A stretch of 64,000 nucleotides of DNA from Candidatus Obscuribacterales bacterium (GTDB lineage Bacteria; Cyanobacteriota; Vampirovibrionia; Obscuribacterales; Obscuribacteraceae), in assembly GCA_020054205.1 (NCBI GenBank), contig JAGVLS010000024.1, positions 1-64,000 of the forward strand, read 5' to 3'. Position numbers and translations under genes: made by a program. Every line of letters starts with the position of its first letter. Position 1 is the first letter of the stretch. The notes beneath the pieces are model-generated. The model did no database searches, was not told where the DNA came from, and saw only the letters and a program-made list of their open reading frames with translations. Shown piece after piece: positions 27,307-35,467 of the stretch.

Positions 27307-28056
27307 GTGAAGCAAGCATCTTTTGCAGCTAATCTTAATGCATCCTTAGATACAGAATCACTTGTAAGAGAATATTTGCCTTTGGTAAAGAAAATTGCCA
27401 GACGTTATAGCCGGGCAAATAATTTATGTGCCGATGACTTAGCGCAAGTAGGCTGCCTTGGACTACTAAAAGCTATTAGATATTACGACCCAAATAGGCA
27501 AAAAAAAGCAAGTTTTAGGACTGTTGCAATTGTTTACATCAAAGGTGAAATTCGTCATTATTTGCGAGATCATGCCTCTCTTGTTCAAATACCAAGACGT
27601 TTAAGTGAATTGAACAATAAAATTGTCCATTTGGAAGAGGTTTTATCCAAAAAATTAGCTCATACGCCAACACCCGCTGAATTAGCCGAACATTCTGGAT
27701 CATGCCCATCAGATATTCTTGAAGCCCAACAGTCATGGCAAATATGTAAGTATTACGAGTCATTTGATGCTGCAATCAATCATGATTCCGATGAAGATTC
27801 AAGGGTGCTTTTGGATTTAATTGCTGATAAAAAACACCTGGATGAGCAAGTTCAATCTGAAGAAAGGGAAGTTTTAGGGCAAGCTCTCATTAAATTAGGT
27901 GAAAAAACAAGGCAAATTATTGAGTTTGTTTACTTTTATGACTTAAGTCAGAAGGAAACTGCTCAACTTTTGGGTTTATCTGAAATGGGAGTATCAAGAG
28001 CAGTCAAAAGCGCGCTTAAGAAATTAAAAGAAATCCTCTTAACTGAAATCTTTTAG
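27307..28056 (+). CDS. RNA polymerase sigma factor, SigB/SigF/SigG type
   Basis: 249 residues, GTG start. Region 2 (about 18-90) shows LVREYLPLVKKIARRYSR, CADDLAQVGCLGLLKAIRYYDP and FRTVAIVYIKGEIRHYLRD, the pattern of group 3 sigma-70 factors. Region 3 (about 93-150) has VQIPRRLSELNNKI and PTPAELAEHSG. Region 4 (about 198-248) has LGEKTRQIIEFVYFYDLSQKETAQLLGLSEMGVSRAVKSALKKL, a helix-turn-helix that reads the -35 box. SigB/F/G factors are generally held by an RsbW-type anti-sigma and released by a STAS antagonist. No such pair is adjacent, though a STAS gene is at 18324. The last 15 bases are tandemly duplicated past the stop. Confidence 0.9.
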   Translation: MKQASFAANLNASLDTESLVREYLPLVKKIARRYSRANNLCADDLAQVGCLGLLKAIRYYDPNRQKKASFRTVAIVYIKGEIRHYLRDHASLVQIPRRLSELNNKIVHLEEVLSKKLAHTPTPAELAEHSGSCPSDILEAQQSWQICKYYESFDAAINHDSDEDSRVLLDLIADKKHLDEQVQSEEREVLGQALIKLGEKTRQIIEFVYFYDLSQKETAQLLGLSEMGVSRAVKSALKKLKEILLTEIF

Positions 28057-28072
28057 ACTGAAATCTTTATAG
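28042..28072 (+). repeat. 15-bp tandem duplication over the sigma-factor stop codon
   Basis: ACTGAAATCTTTTAG (28042-28056, ending in the sigma factor's TAG) is followed at once by ACTGAAATCTTTATAG (28057-28072). The copies differ only near the 3' end, where the second has one more base and no in-frame stop. It looks like a recent slippage duplication. A short dyad CCAAT-A-ATTGG lies just downstream, before pilT. Confidence 0.6.
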
Positions 28073-28108
28073 TGCCAAACTAAACCCAATAATTGGACCA
28101 AATTTTAT

Positions 28109-29197
28109 ATGAACAAAACAGATGGGCCGATTTCACTAGATGAAATTTTAGATTTAGCCTTAGAATACAAAGCTTCAGATATTCACTTTAAAGCCAATAT
28201 GCCACCCGTATTTAGAATAGATGGCTTGATTCGTTCTATACCTGATTTACCAGCATTTAGCTCAGATTTGCTGAGAGCAATGATTATGAGCATATTAACT
28301 CCAAGACAACAACAAATTTTTGAAGAATCATATGAACTAGACACAGCTTTATTATTTGCTGACAAGGCTCGTGTACGTTTGAATGTATACCTTGATGTTG
28401 ACTCCATTGGCTGTGCCATGCGTATCGTTCCTATTGAAGTGCCGACAATTAGCGAACTTCAATTGCCGCCTGTAATTGATGAATTAACACATAATAGACA
28501 AGGCTTAATTCTGGTCACCGGTGTAACTGGTACAGGGAAGTCTACAACACTAGCTGCCATGATAAATTCTATTAACGAACGAGATGCGCTGCATGTCTAT
28601 ACAATGGAAGATCCAATTGAATTTGTACATAGACCAAAATGTTCAATTATTACCCAGCGAGAAATTGGTTTTACTACAAAAAGTTTTGGCAATGCTTTAA
28701 AGGCAGCTATGCGAGCAGATCCAGATGTTCTCTTGATTGGTGAAATGCGCGATGCTTTTACAGTACAAATGGGTATTAGAGCAGCAGAAACTGGACATTT
28801 AGTATTTTCAACTTTACACACACAATCTGCACCTAAAACAATTCAAAGATTGCTTGGTGTTTTTACGCCAGCTGCTCAAGAAACAATTAGAATTCAGCTT
28901 GCAAACACATTAAAAGCTATCATTGCTCAGCAATTAATTCCACTGACCGGCGGCGGCCGGATTGCCGTCAATGAGATTTTGATAAATACTGCTACTGTAC
29001 AAGAGGCTATTTTACGTGGTGATATCGACTCTATAAATGAATTTATCAAAAATGGATCATATGATGGAATGCAAACAATGGATAATGCTATCTACGATGT
29101 TTTTCGCCAAGGGCTAATTGATGCTGAAACAGCAAAGTCTTATGCCGTGAACAAAGGTGAAATGGAACGTATTTTACGCGGCGCTGTCTCACGTTAG
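28109..29197 (+). CDS. pilT: type IV pilus retraction ATPase PilT
   Basis: 362 residues. PilT is the cytoplasmic hexameric motor that disassembles type IV pili and drives twitching. The N-terminal PAS-like domain (SDIHFKANMPPVFRIDG) precedes the Walker A motif GVTGTGKST (about 137-145), the Asp box HVYTMEDPIEF, Walker B PDVLLIGEMRD and the His box ETGHLVFSTLHT. Later, RIAVNEIL matches the family C-terminal core, though the AIRNLIRE motif of classical PilT is changed. A PilU or a generic PilT-like protein is possible. No other pilus genes are in the window. It lies 52 bases after the sigma factor gene. Confidence 0.93.
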   Translation: MNKTDGPISLDEILDLALEYKASDIHFKANMPPVFRIDGLIRSIPDLPAFSSDLLRAMIMSILTPRQQQIFEESYELDTALLFADKARVRLNVYLDVDSIGCAMRIVPIEVPTISELQLPPVIDELTHNRQGLILVTGVTGTGKSTTLAAMINSINERDALHVYTMEDPIEFVHRPKCSIITQREIGFTTKSFGNALKAAMRADPDVLLIGEMRDAFTVQMGIRAAETGHLVFSTLHTQSAPKTIQRLLGVFTPAAQETIRIQLANTLKAIIAQQLIPLTGGGRIAVNEILINTATVQEAILRGDIDSINEFIKNGSYDGMQTMDNAIYDVFRQGLIDAETAKSYAVNKGEMERILRGAVSR

Positions 29198-29296
29198 TAA
29201 ATAATGCACTTTGCATCAATTTATCTGTTATTACTTATTTTCAAACAAAGAAAATAATACAATTTTGATCTCATACCTATAATTCTTTATGTATTA

Positions 29297-31237
29297 TTGA
29301 TCTGTATTCCTTCACATCGTGGCAGTCTAGTGACATCTCGGCAAACTAAATTGAGCTATGAGTTTAAATCCTGGTTTTTCGAAGGAATAAAAGAAAGCAA
29401 AAAACCTGTTTCCAACAACCATCATACCGACACTTGGTGGAAAGTAATGTGCTTAACAGGTGTCGATTATTTTTCTACCCTTGGTTATCAACCCGGTATT
29501 GCTTTTTTAGCAGCTGGCATGCTCTCTCCGTTAGCTACTTTAGTACTTATTGCTTTAACTTTATTTGGTGCATTGCCAATTTATCGAAAAGTAGCAAGTG
29601 AAAGCCCAAATGGACAGGGCAGTATAGCTATGCTTCAACAATTAGTTGGTGGCTGGTCAGGAAAGCTATTGGTATTATGCCTTTTAGGATTTGCTGCTAC
29701 TGATTTTATGATTACAATGACGTTATCAGCAGCTGATGCAGCTGCTCACGTTGTTGAAAATCCACTTGTTCCATATTTTTTACACAGCAAAATGGGAGCT
29801 ACATTATTTTTATTATTTATGCTTGGACTTGTTTTCTTAAAAGGCTTCCGTGAAGCAATTGGCATTTCTGTAGTATTAGTTGGTTTGTATTTAGTGCTGA
29901 ATACCGTAGTAATAATCGGTGGACTATCTCATCTTTTTCAACAACCACAATTGTTATCACAATGGCAGCATGCTCTTATGTCTCAACACAGCAGCCCATT
30001 AGCAATGTTTGGAGCCTGCCTTATATTATTTCCTCGTTTAGCATTGGGTTTATCTGGTTTTGAAACTGGAGTAGCTGTTATGCCGCTGGTAAAAGGAGAC
30101 AAAAGTGATACATACCAATCTCCTATTGGCAGAATAAAACATACAAAATGGCTTCTAACATTAGCGGCAATAATTATGAGCATATTTCTGTTTACCAGTA
30201 GTATGGTAACAACTTTATTGATCCCAGAAAATCTTTTTCAACCTGGCGGTATTGCTAATGGTCGAGCATTAGCTTATTTAGCTCATTTATACTTTGGCAG
30301 TGGCTTCGGTACGTTTTACGACATTTCTACAATTGCCATACTATGGTTTGCTGGCGCTTCTGCTATGGCTGGATTGCTAACTCTTGTACCCCGCTATTTA
30401 CCTCGTTATGGAATGGCTCCTAGTTGGGCATATGCCATACGCCCCTTGGTAGTCTTTTTTAGTATTATTGGCTTTGTAATAACTGTCATTTTCAATGCTG
30501 ATGTCGATGCTCAAGGTGGAGCTTATGCTACCGGCGTATTAGTATTAATTACTTCAGCTGCTTTAGCTGTGACAATTTCTGTCTGGCGATCGCATGTTTT
30601 CGAGCGCATATACTTCTTGCTTGTTTTTCTTACTTTTGTATACACTACTATTGCTAACATTATTGGTCGTCCAGAAGGAATAAGAATTGCTTTCTTTTTT
30701 ATAGCAACAATAATTGTTACTTCATTTATTTCACGCGCTCTAAGAGCAACCGAGCTTAGAATCAGTGAGGTAGTACTTGATGAACAAGCAAAGAATTTTA
30801 TAGAAGAAGCTGACAAAACAACTGTCCGTATCGTAGCGCATCGCCCTGGAGGCACTGATTATGAAAACAAAGAAAGGGAAGCCCATCGCACTCACAATAT
30901 CGATGGCTCTTTGATTTTTTTGGAAGTCCATTTACAAGATGCTTCTGAATTTACTGAAGATGTTTTAGAAGTAAAAGGGGTTTTAAAAGATAGATTTAAA
31001 GTTTTAATTTGTCATAGCCCCGCGGTACCAAACGCTATCGCAGCTTTGCTATTACATATTAGAAGTAAAACTAAACACCGACCCCATGTATATTTTGGTT
31101 GGACCGAAGGTAATCCGCTTATGTACGTTTTAAAATACATATTTTGGGGTGAAGGTGAGACAGCACCTGTGACAAGAGAAGTTTTACGAGCAGCAGAACA
31201 AAATCCGGAAAAACGTCCTTTTGTACATGTTGCTTAA
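29297..31237 (+). CDS. APC-superfamily amino acid permease
   Basis: 646 residues. About 12 transmembrane segments span residues about 55-480, beginning with [28 protein letters not shown]. Conserved positions include [15 protein letters not shown] and [16 protein letters not shown] hydrophilic C-terminal domain of about 150 residues (from [17 protein letters not shown]) has a nucleotide-binding/USP-like look and may regulate transport. The substrate is probably a cationic or polyamine-type amino acid, but the sequence does not prove it. Start choice is insecure: TTG at 29297 or an in-frame GTG at codon 12, neither with a clear ribosome site. Confidence 0.8.
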   Translation: MICIPSHRGSLVTSRQTKLSYEFKSWFFEGIKESKKPVSNNHHTDTWWKVMCLTGVDYFSTLGYQPGIAFLAAGMLSPLATLVLIALTLFGALPIYRKVASESPNGQGSIAMLQQLVGGWSGKLLVLCLLGFAATDFMITMTLSAADAAAHVVENPLVPYFLHSKMGATLFLLFMLGLVFLKGFREAIGISVVLVGLYLVLNTVVIIGGLSHLFQQPQLLSQWQHALMSQHSSPLAMFGACLILFPRLALGLSGFETGVAVMPLVKGDKSDTYQSPIGRIKHTKWLLTLAAIIMSIFLFTSSMVTTLLIPENLFQPGGIANGRALAYLAHLYFGSGFGTFYDISTIAILWFAGASAMAGLLTLVPRYLPRYGMAPSWAYAIRPLVVFFSIIGFVITVIFNADVDAQGGAYATGVLVLITSAALAVTISVWRSHVFERIYFLLVFLTFVYTTIANIIGRPEGIRIAFFFIATIIVTSFISRALRATELRISEVVLDEQAKNFIEEADKTTVRIVAHRPGGTDYENKEREAHRTHNIDGSLIFLEVHLQDASEFTEDVLEVKGVLKDRFKVLICHSPAVPNAIAALLLHIRSKTKHRPHVYFGWTEGNPLMYVLKYIFWGEGETAPVTREVLRAAEQNPEKRPFVHVA

Positions 31238-31258
31238 TTAAGCGAAGCACGATTTCGT

Positions 31259-31891
31259 TTAGTGTTGTTTGTTTCGGTGCCAAATACATTCCCTGTTTTT
31301 GTACCATGGAAACGCATTTACCAGCCAAATTGGTGCAGATGAATTTGTTTTTTGAAATGCATCGTGTACTTCAGCCATTGTTTTAATTGGTTTGTAACTA
31401 GCTTCGTGGATTAGTCTGTATATAGTGGATTTATTACAAGTTTCTTTTCCCATATAAGCTAGAGATCTGATCATATCTCCTATCAATGAACTCGCTAATT
31501 CCATATTGCGAGGACTTGTTTTTTTAAAATATATTCTTATATTATTGAAGAGGAAAGAACTTGAACTACCATTAGTGGCAAATACAATTTCTTTATTACC
31601 TTCTTCAGTCAATTGCATTTTGTAAGCGACATCTTTAGCATGTACCATGATTTTTCTGCCAAATGATTCTGCTTTCAATTTTGCAATATCATAAGGAGAA
31701 AATTGGTTTTTTCCTCCAGATCTAGCAAAGACTCCTCTACTTACTCTTTCAATTGTTTCTTCTTTAATAAGCCTGCGTATTGTCTGATCTATTGCTCCTC
31801 TTGGACCATAATGCAATAAATCTCTTGTAGTAAACAATTCATCTGGGTTCAACCTATAAACATGTCTCCTAATATAAGAACTTGTGCACAT
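31259..31891 (-). CDS. AbiEi/DUF6088-like regulator (antitoxin-like), orphan
   Basis: 210 residues. The N-terminal winged-helix part has RHVYRLNPDELFTTRDLLHYGPRGAIDQTIRRLIKEETIERVSRGVFAR, the pattern of AbiEi-type antitoxins and DUF6088 proteins, which bind DNA at their own promoter. The C-terminal half (about 75-200) has NIRIYFKKTSPRNMELASSLIGDMIRSLAYMG, like the antitoxin's second domain. AbiEi normally precedes an AbiEii nucleotidyltransferase toxin; none is here, so it is a solitary regulator or a remnant. GAGGAG upstream supports the start. The MITE-like inverted-repeat element begins 26 bases upstream of its ATG, so its promoter probably lies inside that element. Confidence 0.75.
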   Translation of the reverse strand: MCTSSYIRRHVYRLNPDELFTTRDLLHYGPRGAIDQTIRRLIKEETIERVSRGVFARSGGKNQFSPYDIAKLKAESFGRKIMVHAKDVAYKMQLTEEGNKEIVFATNGSSSSFLFNNIRIYFKKTSPRNMELASSLIGDMIRSLAYMGKETCNKSTIYRLIHEASYKPIKTMAEVHDAFQKTNSSAPIWLVNAFPWYKNRECIWHRNKQH

Positions 31892-31916
31892 TGCTATATC
31901 TCCTCTTTCAATCTAA

Positions 31917-32169
31917 CTAAGGTGTAAGAAATTTCGTCAAAAATCTTATCCTTTTATTTGATACGTAAAAATGAGATAAAAAGTTCAAATAAATAAATTA
32001 AAAGTGTAGTTCTGCAGCAAAGTTTAAGGTCAATTAACTAAAAAATCATACTGGATTCTGAAAAGCTACCAATCACGGCAGGCTACATTCAAAAACTAAA
32101 TAAAAAACCTAATAATAAATGCATGATCGCAACTTCATCAGATATTTGAACAAATTTCTTACACCTTAG
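31917..32169. mobile_element. 253-bp MITE-like element with terminal inverted repeats
   Basis: CTAAGGTGTAAGAAATTT at 31917-31934 is repeated exactly in inverted orientation at 32152-32169. Extending inward, 29 of the first 33 bases of the two arms agree. The interior (217 bases between the perfect arms) is AT-rich with no reading frame, as expected for a non-autonomous miniature element. No target-site duplication is obvious. It fills most of 31892-32218, the only gap longer than 300 bases, in which I see nothing else. An alternative is two widely spaced binding sites for the adjacent AbiEi-like regulator. Confidence 0.5.
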
Positions 32170-32218
32170 CTGAGTGTGACAGCAGAGTTACACAGGAGAA
32201 TGGTAACAGAAGCCAGGT

Positions 32219-33331
32219 TTAGCTAACCGTTTCTTTAGTTTGAGCTGGTAAGCCATTTTCATTCCAACCAGTCATGCCACCTTCCATTACTAGCAGATTA
32301 CTAAAGCCATGATTGCTGAGTATATCCGCTGCCTTAGTAGCTCGCCCGCCCATTTTACATATAGTGATAACCTTTTGTGCCTTATATTGATTTAGCTCGG
32401 ACACTCTTTCAGCTAATTGACCTAATGGTATATGAATTATTCCTTTTATATGCCCTAATTCTCCATGCAATTCAGGCAATTCCCTTACGTCAAGTAATAA
32501 TACTTGTTCTTTGGCATTTATCATCTTGTTCACATCATCAGGAGCAATTACACCAATTTTATCAGCACCAGATGAGGGAACTGTACGAGAAAATGAACCC
32601 GTTATTTCACAAGCAGGACTTCCACCTGGAATATAAGCTGCTTTAGGATCGCGCGTACACTGACTATTAACCTGTAAAACTGCTTTCATCCACTCTGCGG
32701 GTTGCAGCCTAAGGGATTCTAAAAACGCTATATAATCTGCCTTAGAATGAGTACCAAAAAATGGATTACTTTTCTTTTGAACAGCTAGCGAAGACGGTTT
32801 ACGATTGCGATATTCGTGACATGGATAGACAATAAGATGATCAGGCAATGCTAAAAGCTTTTGTAAACTATGCCAATGTTCACCAGGATCACCACCTGGT
32901 AAATCATCTCTACCAGCTCCACCTTCATCCAAAAATAATACGTCTCCAGTTAATATACGGTCTGGAAACACTAATGTAATCGAGTCTTCTGTATGTCCTG
33001 GTGTATGCAATATTTTTACTGGTAGATTACCAACTTTAATTTCTTCAGAGTCCTTAACTCTTAATGTGACACATTTGGGTGCAGCAGATTGATGCATGAC
33101 GTATTGGCAGCTAGTTAAATCCATTAATTTAGGAGCCCCAGATATATGATCTGCATGGGTGTGTGTATCAACAACATAAGTCAATTTATAATTGTGTTTA
33201 GCAAGCAATTTCATATAGTCATCAACATACGTAATAACTGGATCAACAATTGCAACTTCATTTGAGTCAGTAGAACCAATTAAATAAGAAAGACATGCTT
33301 GTGGATTAAGTTGTTGAAAAATCATTTCCAC
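32219..33331 (-). CDS. MBL-fold persulfide-dioxygenase-like protein with C-terminal rhodanese
   Basis: 370 residues from a GTG at 33331, chosen because GGAGGG lies six bases upstream; the ATG two codons later is an alternative. The N-terminal metallo-beta-lactamase domain shows THTHADHISG (HxHxDH), HTPGHTEDS, GDVLFLDEGGAGRDD and YPCHEY, the ETHE1/BlhA pattern that oxidises glutathione or CoA persulfide to sulfite. The C-terminal rhodanese domain (about 265-365) has the catalytic cysteine in ITICKMGGRATKAA. The order MBL-rhodanese matches CstB- and BlhA-like enzymes, so sulfide detoxification is likely. A perfect dyad TAATGGT-AATG-ACCATTA lies about 65 bases upstream. Confidence 0.88.
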   Translation of the reverse strand: MEMIFQQLNPQACLSYLIGSTDSNEVAIVDPVITYVDDYMKLLAKHNYKLTYVVDTHTHADHISGAPKLMDLTSCQYVMHQSAAPKCVTLRVKDSEEIKVGNLPVKILHTPGHTEDSITLVFPDRILTGDVLFLDEGGAGRDDLPGGDPGEHWHSLQKLLALPDHLIVYPCHEYRNRKPSSLAVQKKSNPFFGTHSKADYIAFLESLRLQPAEWMKAVLQVNSQCTRDPKAAYIPGGSPACEITGSFSRTVPSSGADKIGVIAPDDVNKMINAKEQVLLLDVRELPELHGELGHIKGIIHIPLGQLAERVSELNQYKAQKVITICKMGGRATKAADILSNHGFSNLLVMEGGMTGWNENGLPAQTKETVS

Positions 33332-33393
33332 GTTTTTCCCTCCAAAGAGAATTAGACAACAATAGACTCCAATGACATTTGAAGAAACTAATA

Positions 33394-33411
33394 TAATGGT
33401 AATGACCATTA
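33394..33411. promoter_or_regulatory. 7-bp palindromic dyad upstream of the MBL-rhodanese gene
   Basis: TAATGGT (33394-33400), AATG, ACCATTA (33405-33411) is a perfect inverted repeat with a 4-base spacer, in the divergent gap between the MBL-rhodanese and esterase genes. Dimeric ArsR-type regulators often control persulfide enzymes through such dyads. This one is not the BigR/SqrR consensus as I know it, so the regulator is undefined. Confidence 0.4.
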
Positions 33412-33509
33412 GCCAATATTTGCAGCTTAAAGCATAATTGATATATAAATTGTACGGCAGCCATTTTTGTTCTTAATGTTTTTCCTCTAAAAAATTAGGA
33501 GTGTCTTCC

Positions 33510-34700
33510 TTGCCAACAGGAAAAAATTTAAAGAAAAAAAGTCTCCAGCACAGACCAAAGTTAATGCTCGTCTGCTTTGTCGCCATTTATTTGTCTGGTA
33601 TTCATTTTTGGAGATTAGATCATTCACCAAGTCAAATAGTAAATAAGCCTGCCTCGGAATTCTTCAATTTTATAAGTACTTTGCTATTTGCAGAAGTACA
33701 AGCAAAAGCACCTCCTAAAAAACAAGAATGGCCCAATGACAAATTTTCTGAAATTTCAGTTAGCAACTTATCAAGAACTTATTTATTGCATGTGCCAAGC
33801 TCTTATACAGGAAACACTGCCATTCCTTTAGTACTTGTTCTACACGGAGGCGGTGGTAATTCTTATCTTGCTCGTCGTATATCAGGCATGAATGAAAAAG
33901 CTGAAAAAGAAGGATTTATTGTTGCTTATCCTAATGGAACCGGTCTGTTAAAGAGACATTTGCTTACCTGGAATGCTGTCGATTGTTGTGGATATGCTAA
34001 GTCAAAAACGATTAATGATGTTGAATTTATTAGCTCATTAATCGATAAAATATCCGCTGACTTTAATGTGGATAAATCTAGAGTATATATTGCTGGCTAT
34101 TCTAATGGCGGCATGTTGGCATATCTATTAGCATCAAAACTTTCGCATAAAGTTGCTGCTATTGCCTGTGTTGGTGGTTCAATGAGCGGAAAGGAAAAGC
34201 CACCGGAAAGACCTGTATCTGTAATCATTTTTCATGGTACAGCAGACAAACATGTGCCTTATACAGGCGGTGTAGGCAAACTAGCTAAATGGGGATATCC
34301 AGTAAATAGTATGTCAGTGCCGTATGCAGTATCATTTTGGTCCAAAACAAATGAATGCCAAGACAAATGCAAACAAGAAGAACTAAATTTGGTAACTAAA
34401 GAGATTTTCAATCATGGCAAGGAAGACTCAGAAGTGGTGGTATACACAATAAAAGGTGGATTGCATTCCTGGCCTGGCGGACAAAGAACCTGGATTAAAG
34501 CCGATCTACCATTTCCTAATTTATCCGCTACCGATGAGATATGGGGATTTTTTCGCCGCCACAAAATAATTCCACTGCAAACAACCACAATAAATCCTTC
34601 AGCTGCAAAAAATGCCGCGCCTGCCATAACTCCTTCAACAACCTCAAATCCCCCAACTGCCACAATTCCCCCATCAATAGATAAGACTGGAAAACAATGA
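33510..34700 (+). CDS. secreted PHB-depolymerase/feruloyl-esterase-family hydrolase (LpqC-like)
   Basis: 396 residues from a TTG at 33510, which has AGGAG eight bases upstream; a GTG three codons earlier touches that AGGAG and is unlikely. A basic N-terminus and hydrophobic segment (about 20-38) export it. The alpha/beta-hydrolase core has LHGGGGNS (oxyanion region), VYIAGYSNGGMLAYL with the nucleophile Ser in GYSNGG (about 196), GTADKHVPY with the acid and GLHSWPGG with the His. DCCGYA and CQDKCK provide cysteines, perhaps a disulfide. The C-terminal 35 residues are a Pro/Thr/Ala-rich tail. Substrate could be an ester of a cell-wall or plant polymer, or a polyester. Its end overlaps the thioesterase gene by four bases. 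Confidence 0.85.
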   Translation: MPTGKNLKKKSLQHRPKLMLVCFVAIYLSGIHFWRLDHSPSQIVNKPASEFFNFISTLLFAEVQAKAPPKKQEWPNDKFSEISVSNLSRTYLLHVPSSYTGNTAIPLVLVLHGGGGNSYLARRISGMNEKAEKEGFIVAYPNGTGLLKRHLLTWNAVDCCGYAKSKTINDVEFISSLIDKISADFNVDKSRVYIAGYSNGGMLAYLLASKLSHKVAAIACVGGSMSGKEKPPERPVSVIIFHGTADKHVPYTGGVGKLAKWGYPVNSMSVPYAVSFWSKTNECQDKCKQEELNLVTKEIFNHGKEDSEVVVYTIKGGLHSWPGGQRTWIKADLPFPNLSATDEIWGFFRRHKIIPLQTTTINPSAAKNAAPAITPSTTSNPPTATIPPSIDKTGKQ

Positions 34701-35149
34701 ATAAAGAAAAAAAATGGACAATGTTAAGTGCTTTAGGCGGCGACATGCTGGAAATGAAAGATGGTTATGCCAAAGGAGTTTTACCTTTAAGTGATCTAGT
34801 CATGCAACCAACTAAAGTATTTCATGCTGGTGCCATAGTTACACTGGCTGACGAAGTAGCATCCACAGCAATACACGGGGAAGCAAACACAGAAGAATCT
34901 AGAAAAAACAAATTATTTCCATATTCTGTTCAACTTAGCGTTAATTTGTTTACTAATGATCCCGTTGGTCCTTTAACTGCTGAAGCTAAAGTTGTGAGGA
35001 GAGGAAAAATGACTGTTGTAGAAACTAAAGTTTTTACATCAGATGGGCAAACCGCTGCCATTATGATGAGTACTCATATGATGGTTGACTTAAATAAGAG
35101 CGGCCCACACAAAAAAGCACAGGAAAAAACAAACGCACCCAACAAATAA
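34697..35149 (+). CDS. PaaI-family hotdog thioesterase
   Basis: 150 residues, ATGA overlap with the preceding esterase gene. The hotdog core shows VFHAGAIVTLADEVASTAIHG, where the histidine-glycine loop and following aspartate-glutamate form the active-site helix, and SVQLSVNLFTNDPVGPLTAEAKVVRRGKMTVVETKV. PaaI-type enzymes hydrolyse short-chain or aromatic acyl-CoA. The coupling to an esterase suggests a shared pathway, but substrate is unknown. Alternative: a DUF4442-type thioesterase-like protein. Confidence 0.85.
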   Translation: MNKEKKWTMLSALGGDMLEMKDGYAKGVLPLSDLVMQPTKVFHAGAIVTLADEVASTAIHGEANTEESRKNKLFPYSVQLSVNLFTNDPVGPLTAEAKVVRRGKMTVVETKVFTSDGQTAAIMMSTHMMVDLNKSGPHKKAQEKTNAPNK

Positions 35150-35205
35150 TGAACTAAATGTAATACAATGACATTTTATTGTTAATCAAACTCTTTTGAT
35201 AGATA

Positions 35206-35466
35206 ATGAAGACCATGGTTGCAACCAAATCAATACAAATTCAATACTATGCCCTTTTACGAGAACAAAGGGGAACTTCGTCAGAAGCATATTCTACTAG
35301 TGCGTTAAATTTAGCCGGTCTTTATAACGAGCTAAAAGAAAAATATCAATTTTCATTGCCTATTAACTTATTGCAAGTTGTTGCCAATGATAGATTTGTT
35401 TCATGGGACGACACAATAAATGAAGGTGACTTAATTGTATTTATCCCTCCTGTAGCAGGAGGCTAA
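35206..35466 (+). CDS. moaD: molybdopterin synthase small subunit MoaD
   Basis: 86 residues, ubiquitin-like sulfur carrier. It carries sulfur as a C-terminal thiocarboxylate to molybdopterin synthase. The typical signature is an alternation of strands with QIQYYALLREQRG at the N-terminus, NDRFVSWDDTINEGDLIVFIPPVAGG at the end, and the terminal Gly-Gly needed for activation by MoeB. The start has two possible methionines (codons 1 and 4). It stops one base before the next gene, a fused MoaE-MoeB, so carrier, synthase subunit and activating enzyme are translated together. Confidence 0.93.
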   Translation: MKTMVATKSIQIQYYALLREQRGTSSEAYSTSALNLAGLYNELKEKYQFSLPINLLQVVANDRFVSWDDTINEGDLIVFIPPVAGG

Positions 35467-35467
35467 T

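Noticed and set aside
31238-31258. AGCGAA...TTCGTT stem between the permease and the AbiEi-like gene as a terminator
   Set aside because: Needs G-U pairing, very short, and no T-run.
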